Assembly: GCA_038373885.1 (NCBI GenBank)
Contig: JAWZYV010010319.1
Location: forward strand, 601,001-665,000
DNA: 64,000 bases
Direction: 5' to 3'
DNA from: Cheiracanthium punctorium
Taxonomy: Eukaryota > Arthropoda > Arachnida > Araneae > Cheiracanthiidae
Part shown: positions 32,528-43,390 of the stretch, one piece after another
How the letters are laid out: each line of letters opens with the position of its first letter
Numbering within the stretch: position 1 is the stretch's first letter
The notes under the pieces: model-generated
Told to the model about the DNA's origin: nothing
Database searches by the model: none
Seen by the model: the letters and a program-made list of their open reading frames with translations, nothing else
Made by a program: the position numbers and the translations under genes

Positions 32528-33017
32528 TCAGCAGAGTTCTCACGATTATGCAAAGAGAAGGGACAAAGCGAGAAATTTTTTCGAGCTTTATCCTGTATGA
32601 TCATTCTCGATTAGCAAAATAGGAAACAGGTGCTCTGTTCTAACCTTTGAGTTACTACATCAGTAGTTCCCAACTCTTTCTAAAAGCCGAAAGAATTAGT
32701 CTAACCGCTTATGCAGTCGCTGTATACAAGTATATTATTCTCCGGAATTCCCTTATACACCTTGCAAATCACTGGGGATTCGTGAACTATTGGTTGTTTG
32801 GGAATCGATGAGTTATTTAGGGGTTTCCAACGTGCGAGACACAACACCCCAGGGTGCCACACCGAGAGGTGAGGGATGCCGTGAAACGACCATGATCTAG
32901 TAAAACTACATGATTGTATTTTAAATAAGAATTGTATTAATTATGTTTATGTTCTTACTGCTCGCTTTACTTCTCGAATTTAATCTTCACAATCGTGCAA
33001 ATATAAAGTTATATATA
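32528..33017. other. Possible hAT-MITE text to the left of the nested stack
   Basis: 'cagtagttcccaactctttc' at 32662 and 'cccagggtgccacaccgaga' near 32850 resemble hAT elements. A possible partner end, 'aagtttgggaaccccc', lies at 38165-38180 beyond the pogo-like element. If paired, the whole 33-38 kb stack sits inside this element. Target duplications are not clear. Confidence 0.3.
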
Positions 33018-33326
33018 GGGGAGAGTTGCCTAAAGCGGGTAGGCCTTCGTATGCTGCCGCATAGTGCGCATGCGCTAATATCGACATGTACTGTGAGTAC
33101 CCGAACCTTCCCGAGTTTCATCTAGTCCCAACGGTCCGCCGGCGTAGCAACATGGGGTAACGAGACACAAAATAAAATAATTGGGGAATTCGTTAAAAAA
33201 ACTGAAGGTATGTAATTCTTGACTAGTCGAAAACCAGCTTATTATTTTTATTGCCAATATTACTACATTATTTTGATGCTATCTACCTATAAAATACCAT
33301 GATGATACTGTTTTTTTTTTTTTTTT

Positions 33327-34409
33327 ACCCTCCGCTAAAGAGGGTAATAGTTTTCGGCAGACGAAAAAAGTCGTGGATGATAATTGATAGTAAATAAAAT
33401 CTTACAGATCTCACGGAAATTTGAAACACACCAAGATCCGACACATGATTGGAATAATGGATACTTGAAAAATTTCAAAGTAACGTCAGATGAAACAAAA
33501 GGGGAAACTGTAAGATTTTGTCAGAGCGTCTGCGACTGGCTGTCAAGTTCCCGAGGTTCCGTTTTCATTTTTCAGAACTTGGATTTGTTTCCAGAGTCGC
33601 GTTCAAACTTTTGTCCCTCCTCGGAGCAAGTGGTGGTGTTCTGTCGTGGCATTTCTAAAATTTTCATTTTTGCGGGATCAGTGTGAAATAGCTCGTAGGC
33701 TTGGTATTTCACGCTCTACTTTCAGTATTACATCGTTAAATATCAGAAGAATATACCCGGGACTGTTGTTCAAGGCCGCGCTGGCCGTCCTCGCCAGTTG
33801 TCTAATCCGGAAGAAAGTCATCGTGAAACTAACCGTCTATTTATGCAAAGAAAAAGGGAAGATCCAGATTTTCGTGCTCAAGAAGCGGAATCCAAATCCA
33901 GAAGACAAGACAGAAAACGTTTACGACTCTGTCTAGATATACCATCGAAAAGACCAAGAACAGATACTGATCTAAATGTAAGGTGTGAAGAACTAGAATT
34001 TCGTAAATTAGCTGAGAAATTTTTCGAAGCTGTTGCTGATGGTCCAATCCACCAATGCTATTGTTGTGATCGACTGTGGTTCAAAAAGTCAATAAGAACC
34101 CATTCCAAAACAACTTTACTGTCCAAAGGAGCGACAACGGACTTTATAAAACTAGTCTTTTACAAAGATATCGATGATATTGGCAAATTTTGCAAAACAT
34201 GTTACGATTGTTTGATTAAATTGACAATACCAGAATTAGCTATAAGCAATGGCTTCGAATTCCCCGAAATACCGGATTGTTTAAAATACTTGACACCACT
34301 GGAAGAACGGTTGGTTTCTCCCCGTTTGATTTACATGCAAATACATCCTGTACATGGCTGCCAATACAAATTAAAAGGTTCTGTCAAAGAACCTCTTTAG
34401 CGGAGGGGA
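33327..34409. mobile_element. Palindrome-bounded segment with Helitron gene fragment
   Basis: ACCCTCCGCTAAAGAGGGT at 33327-33345 and CCTCTTTAGCGGAGGGG at about 34392-34408 are inverted copies of a 16-bp core CCCTCCGCTAAAGAGG, and each is itself a short hairpin. They enclose about 1.08 kb with the chimeric frame at 33683-34400. No clear target duplication is visible. It may be a small DNA element that captured a gene piece, or hairpin ends of a Helitron derivative. Confidence 0.45.
33683..34402 (+). pseudogene. Chimeric fragment: transposase-like HTH plus Helitron N-terminal domain
   Basis: An open 200-codon frame (33798-34400) reads an Arg/Glu-rich repeat-like start (HRETNRLFMQRKREDPDFRA), then a zinc-ligand-like part (HQCYCCDRLWFKK...CKTCYDCL), then EFPEIPDCLKYLTPLEERLV and SPRLIYMQIHPVHG. 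The 'LEERL-SPR-x-x-x-MQI' block is characteristic of the DUF6570-type N-terminal region of Helitron/Helentron proteins, upstream of the Rep domain. Rep and PIF1 helicase are absent. In another frame just upstream, CEIARRLGISRSTFS and, shifted, VQGRAGRPRQLSNPEE resemble a Tc1-type helix-turn-helix and GRPR linker. The fusion with one frameshift is an inference. The helicase part needed for function is lost. Confidence 0.6.
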
Positions 34410-34563
34410 AACTAATTTCAGCTGAAGGCTGAATATTATAATTAAATTTAGAGGTAGTCAAAATCGTTTTTTTTTTTTTTTTTTTTGAGGTTATTATTCT
34501 TCAAGTAAAAATCTGCTTTCGGGCAAAGCGGGTATTTGCCGGGTAGATACCCGCTTAAACTAG

Positions 34564-34752
34564 AAAGCAAACAGTATCGAAGGGAAAAAAAATGAGAAAG
34601 CATATTTTTGTCTTGTTTGTGGTGGATTGTATGAAGACCCACCTAAAGAAGATTGGATCCAATGTGGAGATTGTCAAGAGTGGGCTCATGAAACTTGTAC
34701 TAATTACTCAGGAAGAGGATCTTATTTTTGTGATTATGTCAAGAATAAGTAA
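34564..34752 (+). CDS. PHD-type zinc finger, C-terminal remnant of a pogo-like transposase
   Basis: This frame runs without interruption from just after a stop at 34561-34563 to TAA at 34750-34752. It reads ...EKAYFCLVCGGLYED..., then DWIQCGDCQEWAHETCTNY and SYFCDYVKNK. The ligand order C-x2-C, C-x2-C, H-x2-C, C with W between is the PHD finger that ends many pogo/DDE_1-family transposases. The last Cys is V here (CDYV), so one ligand is missing. It is the only surviving coding part of the element at 33018-38074. The ORF lacks a proper start and is read as a fossil. Confidence 0.75.
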   Translation, partial: KANSIEGKKNEKAYFCLVCGGLYEDPPKEDWIQCGDCQEWAHETCTNYSGRGSYFCDYVKNK

Positions 34753-35825
34753 TTATAAGTTGAGACTGATTTAAAATAAGTATAAAACTTAAATTAGTTA
34801 AGTATAACTTAAAAAGTTATTTTTTATAATGACAGTTAACTAGTCTGAGGATTTAGTCATTTTTTATTTTTTTATTTTTAGTTTGTTAATAGACATACCA
34901 AATGAGATTTTGAATATTAATGACATAAGTATAACTTGGAAGGTTATTTTTTCACATTGACAGTTAACTAATCTAATAATTTAATCCTTTATTACTTTAT
35001 ATTTAATTAACAAATTCACCAAATCAAAATAAGTTAATGTGATAATCATTTATATCATTGAGACCTTTAATAAGGCTGAAAAAATAAGCCCACATTTGTT
35101 CTATGAAGGTTATTTTTAATGATAATTATAAGTTCAATTAAACTTTCAATAGTAATCATTAAGGAAATTAGTATGTGCTCAGATTTGTAAAGTATATTGT
35201 ACTTACCCGCTTTGCCCGAACGGCTTACTCGCTTTAGGCCCCCTTGTAGGCCAAAGTGGGTTTTTTTAAGGCATGTTTAATTTTTGATAATAAACAATTA
35301 TCTATATAAATAAAACAAACTAATATGTCAGTTAGTCAGTTGGTTTGTTTGTCTGTGTCTCGCGTAGCTCGCAGACTGGTGATCGTAGACCTACCAAATT
35401 TTATACGGAAATTCTCCAGGACGGGTCCCGACACACCTCGAAGCGATTTTTTCGAAATTCGAATTATTTTAGGAGATATCGATAAAAAAACGTGTCGCAA
35501 AAGGATCATTTCTGTCCTCGTCATTTCGCAATTGTAACCCCGCAGTGGAAAGAGCGAGGTTTGAGCATATCTAGGTTGCCATGTTTGGCAAGTTTATTGG
35601 CAAGTAAGAAAATAGGGAAGACCCATGGATTATAACACGCTTTTAATACATAGCACTTTAGTGCGTACTTAAAATCTGAAAGTGTTTCAGATTTTCTTAG
35701 TTTTTTCCTTTCCATTTTTTATAAAGGCCAATATATCCAGAAGCTCTTCAGAATTAATATAGGACGAAAATAGTTTGTTCCTTTTTGTAGGTTTTTATCA
35801 TTAAACCACATCTTATTTTTGTAAC

Positions 35826-35973
35826 CAGGGGCGGCCCGACACGGTAAGCATCGCATCGGGGCGCCGACTTCGAAGGGGCGGCATTTCGAACTTAAAAACT
35901 AAGTAGAGCATAAAAGGAGGAGTCTTTTTTTACGTTAGCAGGGGTCTCTACACTTACCCTAGGGCCGCTCCTG
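35826..35973. mobile_element. hAT-type MITE, family C (CAGGGGCGGCCC)
   Basis: CAGGGGCGGCCCGA...TAGGGCCGCTCCTG, 148 bp, with the perfect 8-bp duplication TTTGTAAC at 35818-35825 and 35974-35981. It sits inside the Helitron. Confidence 0.93.
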
Positions 35974-36204
35974 TTTGTAACCATCTTAATTTTAAATTTC
36001 ATTTAGAATCTGAGAGATTTCAGTGCCAAGGAAGCCGGTGAGAAACAGGATTCTCTCCGAACAAGATTTATTAAGATGGCGAACCAACTGGTCGCCGGAG
36101 GCGGCTAGTTATAAATAAAATAACGCAATACTCTTTTTTGTTTTGAAGTTTAAGATCCCTTAAATAGATCAATCATGTTGATGATAAAAGCCCATAAACA
36201 ACTA

Positions 36205-37669
36205 TCTTATATAATAAAATCCGAGAGTAAACATTGTATGTAGCTATGTAAGTTTGTAGGCAAGTTTGTGACCACCGATCTTTTTGCGCGCGTCTCTGGA
36301 TCGCATTGCGCCGAGACGGTTTGTCGCAGACCTACCGAATTTTGCATACGGCTTCACTAAGAAAGATCCTAACACGCCTCGGAGCGATTTTTTCTAAATT
36401 CGAATTAAAAAATGTTTTATTTTATGTTTTGTCCTATTTTTAGCGATTTTTCTCGCTTAATACGTAATAACGCCGGTCATTACACTCGCAAGAAAACGAA
36501 ATTTACATCATCGGATAGAGGAGAAAATTTTCTTTTAAAAATTGTTTGTTCGGACTGTGTAACATAATTTTCAGATTTTGGGGAATTTTTCAAATAAAAT
36601 TAAATTTGACGCTGACTTTCGTAAAATATTTTTAAAACTGCTGCATCTTGAATTCTATCCGTCATAACTTTTTTATGTTTCGTCAAAAGACGGAGCATAC
36701 AATTCGCCCACTTTTAAAAGAAGAACGGCGAAAAAATATAAATTAGGAGATTTTTTACGAATTTTTATGTAAAGAAGGATTTTGAATACAAAAGCAGGTA
36801 CTTCAAGATTTCGTTTCATATTAAGCTTGCAAATTTAGCCGTCATAGTAACTAAAACTGAATAGCTGCCAGTTGAAAAAAATAAATAAAATTACTTTAAA
36901 ATAACTGAATTTTCGCATGCGAAATTCATACGTCATTTTGATCTAACGAGTTTAAAACCCCTTTCGAAACTCAATCAGAATAACGGAGTCACAAGCAAAA
37001 CATACGGCACGTACGAAATAATTCCATTTTTTATATTACGTTGCCAGAAAAAGAATTGAATGCTGTTTTTACAACAATGAATTACCCAGCATTATTTTCG
37101 ATTGAGTTTTTAAACGGGACAGTTTCCGAATCGCAAGAAATATTTTGCAGTGCTAAATACGTCAATCTGACAAGAATTATGCATAAAAATGTATGGAGAG
37201 CTGTTTTAGTGACAACGATAAAGTGAAACGATTAATGGTTTTGCTAATGCGTAAATTGCAAAGAATCGCCAAACAATAAAAGACTACATTCGTAGCAAAT
37301 ATCTAAACCGTTTCTTTAAATTAAGCATTAAAGATGGAAAAGCGAAAATATATTGGTATCAGTAAAAGATGGTATAATTAATAGTTAGTAGATATTACGG
37401 CAATACTAATCAAAGCACAATATACTGCATTAATAAATACTTCGTGAAACTATTTGTTTCCATTCGTTTTTCAACAGCCGTCTTACATCACAGCTAACTA
37501 AACATTAAATAATTTTAAGTCGCGTTAATATATCCCGCGGTAGTTTCCACAGAAAAGACTGTACCTGAACTTTTTTTTTCTTGGAGATTCTGTTTTGTCA
37601 CAAGTAGTTATGATCACATTTTAGGAAAATGTTCTCTTCTTGCCTTGCGAAGAGCGGGTACACAGCTCT
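36205..37669 (+). mobile_element. Second, inner Helitron copy (possible)
   Basis: A|TCTTATATAATAAAATCCGA at 36205 resembles a Helitron 5' start, and 'cgaagagcgggtacacagct' then 'CT' at 37669 resembles a mutated 3' end. The segment 36225-36410 shares 'agacctaccgaattt' and 'acgcctcggagcgattttt' text with 35380-35460 of the outer copy, supporting two copies of one family nested. The terminal CTRR is not intact. Confidence 0.4.
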
Positions 37670-38074
37670 TTAATTATAAAATAAGACGGTTCTCCACATC
37701 ATGTTGTATCTAAGGTATTAATGGTATAACTTAAACCTAAAAAAGAGTATGATGTAGGAATGTGACATTTTGAAAGTTAGAAATTTTTAGGAACCGTCAA
37801 GCTTTTCTTTTTCTGATCGCGAATGACACCAACATAGTTTTTTGTGTCATAATATTACAATGGTCTCAGGTCAGTACTTATACTAACTTTACGAATAAAT
37901 AATGAGTAACAGCCATGAGTCTAATTATTTTGCTTATTTTTAGATTCCATATCACTGGAATCAAATCGAATTATACATGTAAGAAAAACTTTCGTTCGTA
38001 CCGTGCGGAGAACGGGTACGCAGCTAGTTTTTGAATATTTAGCGCTAACCTACCCGCTTTAGGTCACTCTCCCC

Positions 38075-38806
38075 TATATATATAACAGCACTATACCACA
38101 TACATTGTATAACGAGGGCGCCGTTAAAAATTTCTAATTTTTTTAAATGTACCATCAGTTGGATAAGTTTGGGAACCCCCGAGTTATACTATTAGAGCTG
38201 GAGTAATGACAAAGCGAGCCGTCGGGTGAGCAAGATTGACATGCGTGCAGAGTAGAAAACAGCCACTGTGTGTATTTGTTGTATCGGTATAAAAGGATAA
38301 TTGAAAATAATTGTGGAATTATAGCTATTTTCTGTACCTTTTATGAAGCTTTATAACCTTTTGCGTACAGCTATAAGCAACACAATATTTTACCATTGTA
38401 CGCTATTTAAAAAAAGAAAGAAATAAAAAAGTATTTCAGTAACAAACCATACTTTTCAACATCACGTTTCCACTCTTTTGCTCCGATTGCTTTCCCGTAC
38501 GAATGATTAGTTTTACTTTAACCCTATTTGTGCTCAGACTATCAGTGAGCATTTTCCACAGTTTGCTGATGGATAGATAAATTTCTGACATCAACTACTT
38601 GAATAAATCATAATTTGTTATAAAATCATTATACATAAAAACTGAAAATTCAACATCCTACTGGGTCACGTTAAAATATTTTGTGGAGATGAGGTTCAAT
38701 ACTCGTGAATTAAGGCTTGGAAATTTAAATAACGTTTTCGACTGATAGCGAAAATGTTAAAATTTGAGTATCCCCAAAAAAGGGAGACTGAGCACAAATA
38801 GGTTAG
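38075..38806. other. No gene seen
   Basis: AT-rich sequence. It includes the possible hAT right end at 38165-38180. Confidence 0.5.
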
Positions 38807-39260
38807 CCCTTTGAAGCGCAACCCTTTCCCAATGCTGAAAAAAGGGCAGCCGTTGCCATCGCTCGACTTAACTACCAGCAAGACGCAGCTGGCTGTGCCG
38901 GCACAGCCAGCTGCGTCAAAAAAGGGTCTCTAGATCTGTGGCACGCGATGAACGTTTCGATCGTCCGCCATCTTGCTGGTAGTTAAGTCGAGCGATGGCA
39001 ACGGCTGCCCTTTTTTCAGCATTGGGCAACCTATCCAGCTGTTCTCGCATTCTTCCATGTTTTCAGCAGATGTCAGTGCTGTTAAAAATAATCGTGACCA
39101 TTTTTTTACGGGAAAGGACGTGATAAAAAGTAAAGGATTCTCGTGAAGCTGTGTCACCCGCAACTATTTTTATAGAAATCAAATCTATTCTTCGTGACTG
39201 GCAAAAGTCAAAACGTCAGAGTTTGGTGTTCCCAGAGCGGGATCACTGCGCGTTAAAGGG
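38807..39260. mobile_element. piggyBac-type foldback MITE, copy 2 (454 bp)
   Basis: Ends CCCTTTGAAGCGCA and TGCGCGTTAAAGGG, with TTAA at 39261-39264 and a mutated TTAG at 38803-38806. Its left hairpin arm lacks about 60 bp present in copy 1 (the 'gcggacgatcggaacg' to 'tagagacc' part), leaving a perfect 36-bp palindrome at 38882-38917 centred on GCCGGC. Confidence 0.88.
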
Positions 39261-39264
39261 TTAA

Positions 39265-39520
39265 GATTGTTCGAAATGTCCCACTGCCTTTCTATTGGCC
39301 ACCATCAGCAGAGTTCTAACTAATCGTTTCATTTTCTCTCACTCTATATTTGTAATGCTTTGGGTCTGCGCCTTTATTTACAGAAGGTATACTGTATACT
39401 TCGGAACAACTGACTGAGACAAAAGAAGCATAGGAGCTATTTATCTCAATCGTCGTTTATGTGTTCGTACCATGTTGGATCACTGGAGGCTACGCTGGTG
39501 TTTTAATGTAGCACACATCT

Positions 39521-39560
<40 letters not shown>

Positions 39561-42039
39561 ATAGTTTCTCTGGTAACTGTTTTCAATGTCGGAACTAATA
39601 CATCTGGCTGGTCAGGTCGATCTCCGGGTTCCGATTATAAGTCGTGACGAATGCAAGGATATCATACAGAAAGATATTTTTGTATATACATGCAGGGTGC
39701 CTCAAAAAAGGTGATCTAGGTTTTTTTCGTTAAATATTGATCTTAGATGTATACAATAAATTACAAAGTTATGCTAAAAAAGGTAGAGATTTACCCCTAA
39801 TATGTATATATGCATCCGCATAGAGAATAGTACCTGTTCTTTTTTTAAGTCGATAAAATTTAATTATAATAATGGAGTTTATGGAGCCGTTTAAATAAAC
39901 TAAAAAAAACCTACAATTTGAAGAGGGGGCAAAGAAATTTATGGTGCTGCCATCTAACGTATTTTTATCAAAACAGGACGGATCAGCAGAGCATTTATAC
40001 TTCAATGGTTGACGATAACCCTCAATGGTTATTGCAGGAAAGTTAAAAAACTTTGAATGCTGTTACTTCCAATCTTCCGATTGTGCAAAATAACAAAATT
40101 AATAAGAATCATAGTCTTCGTTTTAATGTTCTACATCTTAAGAATCATTTTCTGTAACTTTTCACATCTTATTACCTTCCTACGTTTGAAAAAAGTCGCC
40201 ATTGAATATATGGATTAGAGAAAGCTCTTCTATTCCGCAAACAAAAGTCGTGAATGAACAGAGCAGCAATATTTTTTGCTTGATCTGTATATTTTCTCCA
40301 GAAATAAAAATGGACAATACACAGAAAAAATGAGCCCGAATATCATTGATTGCGCTCAGTAAACTTTTCAATAGAGAAAACCATAATTATTACGGGGGTT
40401 ATTCCTACAGAGTGCAAAGGCGCCTTTGTGGCAGTCTTTTACCTTAAAGTTTTTTCACAGCGTTCGATCCTGTTTTAAATCTTTAGGCAGCGATTATAGC
40501 AGCAACTAACATTTTAGTGTCTTATTTGCTTTAACGAGTTCGCTTCAACTTTGTTGCAAAAGACGCTGCGCCACTACATATCTGTGCTCGTCGTTGCTTC
40601 CTGACTAATTCACAGACACAAACCAGGAAGCAATGGTAGGCCTTTGCAACTAAGAGAACTTATTTTGTAAGCGACGAGTTCTCACTGCTTAAGTTTAAAC
40701 TAAGTTTAATTTTATTTTCAGGTTTGAGACATTTTGTGGACGTAATTATTATGCGTTTGCTTTGTGTGAGCGAGGCGCTCTCTTTTATTCTTGTGCCTTT
40801 GTGTGTTTCACAATTTGAGCGTCAATAACAAGACACTCAACAAAATCTGGTGACAGAATGTAAAACTAATACAAACTTTGTATAACACACATAAATTGTT
40901 CCAATCAGCAAAATGAGGATTTCGGCCTTCATCAGTTGTGAAAATGTCCAGTTATCTACAAGAGATGGAAGTAAAATTTATGTGTGTTATTATACAACTT
41001 TTTCATTAATTTTGAACATCAATAGTTAGTGGCCCTGATCAATCACATTAATAGACCAGAGTTCATCAAGTTGTACTGTGAACAAAACCTTACCCAAATG
41101 ATTCGCGTTTTTTGCTTTATAATTGCTTTAAAATTATATTATTCGTCTCATTTGGTGTGTGTGTGTGTGTGGGGGGGGGTAAAAAGGAAACCCTTTTTAT
41201 GCCACAAAACAGTTAATTATTATTATTATTATTATTATTTGTTTTTCGTGTTACTGCTGCTTTTGGGTGTTTTATTGTAACGTACGATTATTTACAATAA
41301 TTGAATAAATTCTACTTCTGTGAATTCGGCAAACAGCCCAGTCTAATATATGAGAACCTGCAAATGTTTCTAGGAATTAAGTAGGTGTTCTGCCTAGAAA
41401 AATCCTAACTGAGTTAGAAAATATCTAGACACCCCCCCCCCTTCCCTTTCACCGAAAAAAAAAAAAAGAATTCAAATGGCTCTTAAACAATTAAAAAAAA
41501 AAAAAATACTCCATAAACTCAAATACAGAATGCCTCATCGCAAATTTTATTGTGTAGATAAATCTATGTGACTTCAGAAACTTGGAAGAAAATTTCCATT
41601 AAATACAAAGTTGCACAACAAAATTGTGACACATTTAGTAAAGCGTTTTGTATTATTTATTCTGAATATCTCTTATTCTAACAAGTTTGCTACAGTCACA
41701 CTTCTGACAAGTTATAAGAGTTCACCGTAAACTATGTGAAGAGGTATTCAAAATTTATACAAATTACTGAAATAAATTGTTTATTTTAAAAAATTATCCG
41801 GGTTTTTTAGGATAATAATAGTTATATACACGAAAATTCCCAGGATTAATTTTTTTTCTATAATTACACCGTCTCAACCGTAAACTTCAGGGATGGACGG
41901 TAGACAAAAAATCACATGTGGACAACACATGATTTCCTTGCATCTCTATTAAATCCAACATATTTTAGGAGCACTTCATCTAAACTTATTTTGTTTGAAA
42001 GAGATAAAATATCTGTAATAGTAAGGTTTAGCGATTTCT
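39265..42039. other. No gene seen; homopolymers and microsatellites
   Basis: A run of about 36 A at 39522-39558, (TG)n plus G9 at 41153-41179, and (ATT)n at 41217-41238. An inverted pair gttgcttcctg/caggaagcaa lies at 40593-40634. A mariner-like 'cagggtgcctcaaaaaaggt' at 39693 lacks a partner end. No domain in any frame. Confidence 0.45.
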
Positions 42040-43390
42040 AGCCAAATATTTCGATATCGCCAAACTGAGTTCAATTTGAAAGATTTCCTTCTGACACATT
42101 ATTTGGCGATATTTCACCAAAAGCCGACAAGCTTGAGATAGTTTGCGAGATTTTGGGGAAGTAGTCATTGACCACAGACTTTCAATGAATTGAATGCATC
42201 CATACACCGTAATGTATTTAAAGTCATTTGGCAGACCCTATAAATAAATTACGCAGTCGATTGCAGTCAAAAAAGATATTGAAAACAGTTAGATTTTACA
42301 ATAGTTCTAAATACAAAAGTTCGAAATTCTACGGGTTAAAGTTTTAGAGTTATACAAAATACGAAATAATTTTTGGTGCTAAATTTGGCGATATTTCGGC
42401 GAAACTCGCCAAGGTCAACGAGAAATTGCTAGATTTTGGCATTGACCAAACAATGACAGAATGTCGCCAAATTTGGCGATATTTCGCCAAAACTCGTCAA
42501 GATCGACGACAAATGGCGATATTTTGTGCATGGACCAAATGATTAACTATCGCCCAATTTGACGATATTTTGGCAAACCTCGCCAAGGTCGACGACAGAC
42601 GGCGAGATTTTGGACATGGACCAAACAATGACTGACTAAAGTTGTATTATATTGAAGATGCCCAGAGACATTAAAGTATTCAAATTCTTTTCGGTGGTCT
42701 TGTAAATAAACTCTCCAGTAGATTGGAACCAAAAATCGAGATGCACAAGTAGATGTTACAACAATCTTATATATGAAATTTCAACATTCTACGACTAATA
42801 GTTGAGATTTGAGAGTTAAATACATACGCACGTATGTATTTAACTATCTACGCCAAAAGTCGCCAAGCTAGGCGACTTTTGGCGTAGTTCTTGAGGGAGG
42901 CACGAAACCGTGGTCGGACCATTACCTAACTTATATGGTAGGACGGTATTGTGCTTGAAATGGATGAATGCCCCTGATATTGCCATTGACCGTAATGTAT
43001 TGAAAATCTTTTGAGTGTTCCTGTAGCAGAACTATAAATGATAAAGACACTTCTTTTAATGGAGAAATTCATTTTGTAACTCTTAACAGCATATATCACT
43101 TCTGAATCGTTTGAAATAGCCCAATACCTCTAAAATAGGCTTTAATGAATTTCGGCCCATAGAGCGTAATGCATTTAGAATTTTTTGGGCGGCCCTGTAT
43201 ATAAACTATCCAGTCGGATGGAACCGAAAGGGGAGGTGCACAACTAGATGTTACAACAATCCTAAATATAAAGTTTCAGTCTTCTATGCCTAATAGTTTT
43301 TGAGATATGCGAGTTACATACATACATACATACGTACACACCTGTACGTACAGACGGCATGGAAAAACTGGTCAGAATAGACTCGCTGTT
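42040..43390. repeat. Diverged tandem repeats with 'ggcgatatttcgcc' text
   Basis: Blocks like 'caccgtaatgtatttaaagt', 'tccagtcggatggaacc', 'gatgttacaacaatc' and 'gagatatgcgagttacatac' recur near 42205, 42665 and 43165 with diverged spacing. 'tttggcgatatttcgccaaa' variants recur between 42370 and 42610, and a (CATA)n run is at 43318-43332. Layout resembles the internal part of the DINE/Helentron-like elements, but from another family. The outer borders are uncertain. Confidence 0.6.
42814..42887. repeat. Two adjacent perfect hairpins
   Basis: Arms 42814-42828/42831-42845 (15 bp, loop CA) and 42848-42864/42871-42887 (17 bp, loop aagcta) are both perfect and only two bases apart. Confidence 0.85.

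Larger units (their letters stand above)
35301..38027 (+). mobile_element. Non-autonomous Helitron inside the pogo-like element
   Basis: The 5' end A|TCTATATAAATAAAACAAAC begins at 35301. The 3' end is a hairpin CGTACC...GGTACG (38008-38020) followed by 'cagCTAG' and T at 38028. TC start, CTAG end, a hairpin about 4-10 nt before it, and insertion between A and T are Helitron hallmarks. No Rep or helicase is present. Confidence 0.6.
33018..38074 (+). mobile_element. pogo-like element, host of a nested stack
   Basis: Inverted ends GGGGAGAGTTGCCTAAAGCG (left) and GGGGAGAGTGACCTAAAGCG (right, reverse complement), each continuing 'ggtagg', lie next to TA (33016-33017, 38075-38076). Internal copies of the terminal motif (cccgctttgcccg near 35210, gcaaagcgggtatttgccgg near 34525) support one family. 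Its only own coding remnant is the PHD-finger tail at 34564-34752. About 3.8 kb of the 5057 bp is later insertions. The PHD-type tail is a known feature of pogo/DDE_1-type transposases, hence the class call. Confidence 0.7.

Noticed and set aside
37041..37226. 61-codon frame inside the Helitron
   Set aside because: It is not similar to Rep, helicase or any family I know and is short enough for chance.
39522..39558. Long A run as the tail of a retroposon
   Set aside because: No LINE or SINE body and no target duplication could be seen next to it.
40593..40634. Inverted gttgcttcctg/caggaagcaa as a candidate structural RNA
   Set aside because: A single 10-bp stem with a 20-nt loop, and no wider structure found by eye.
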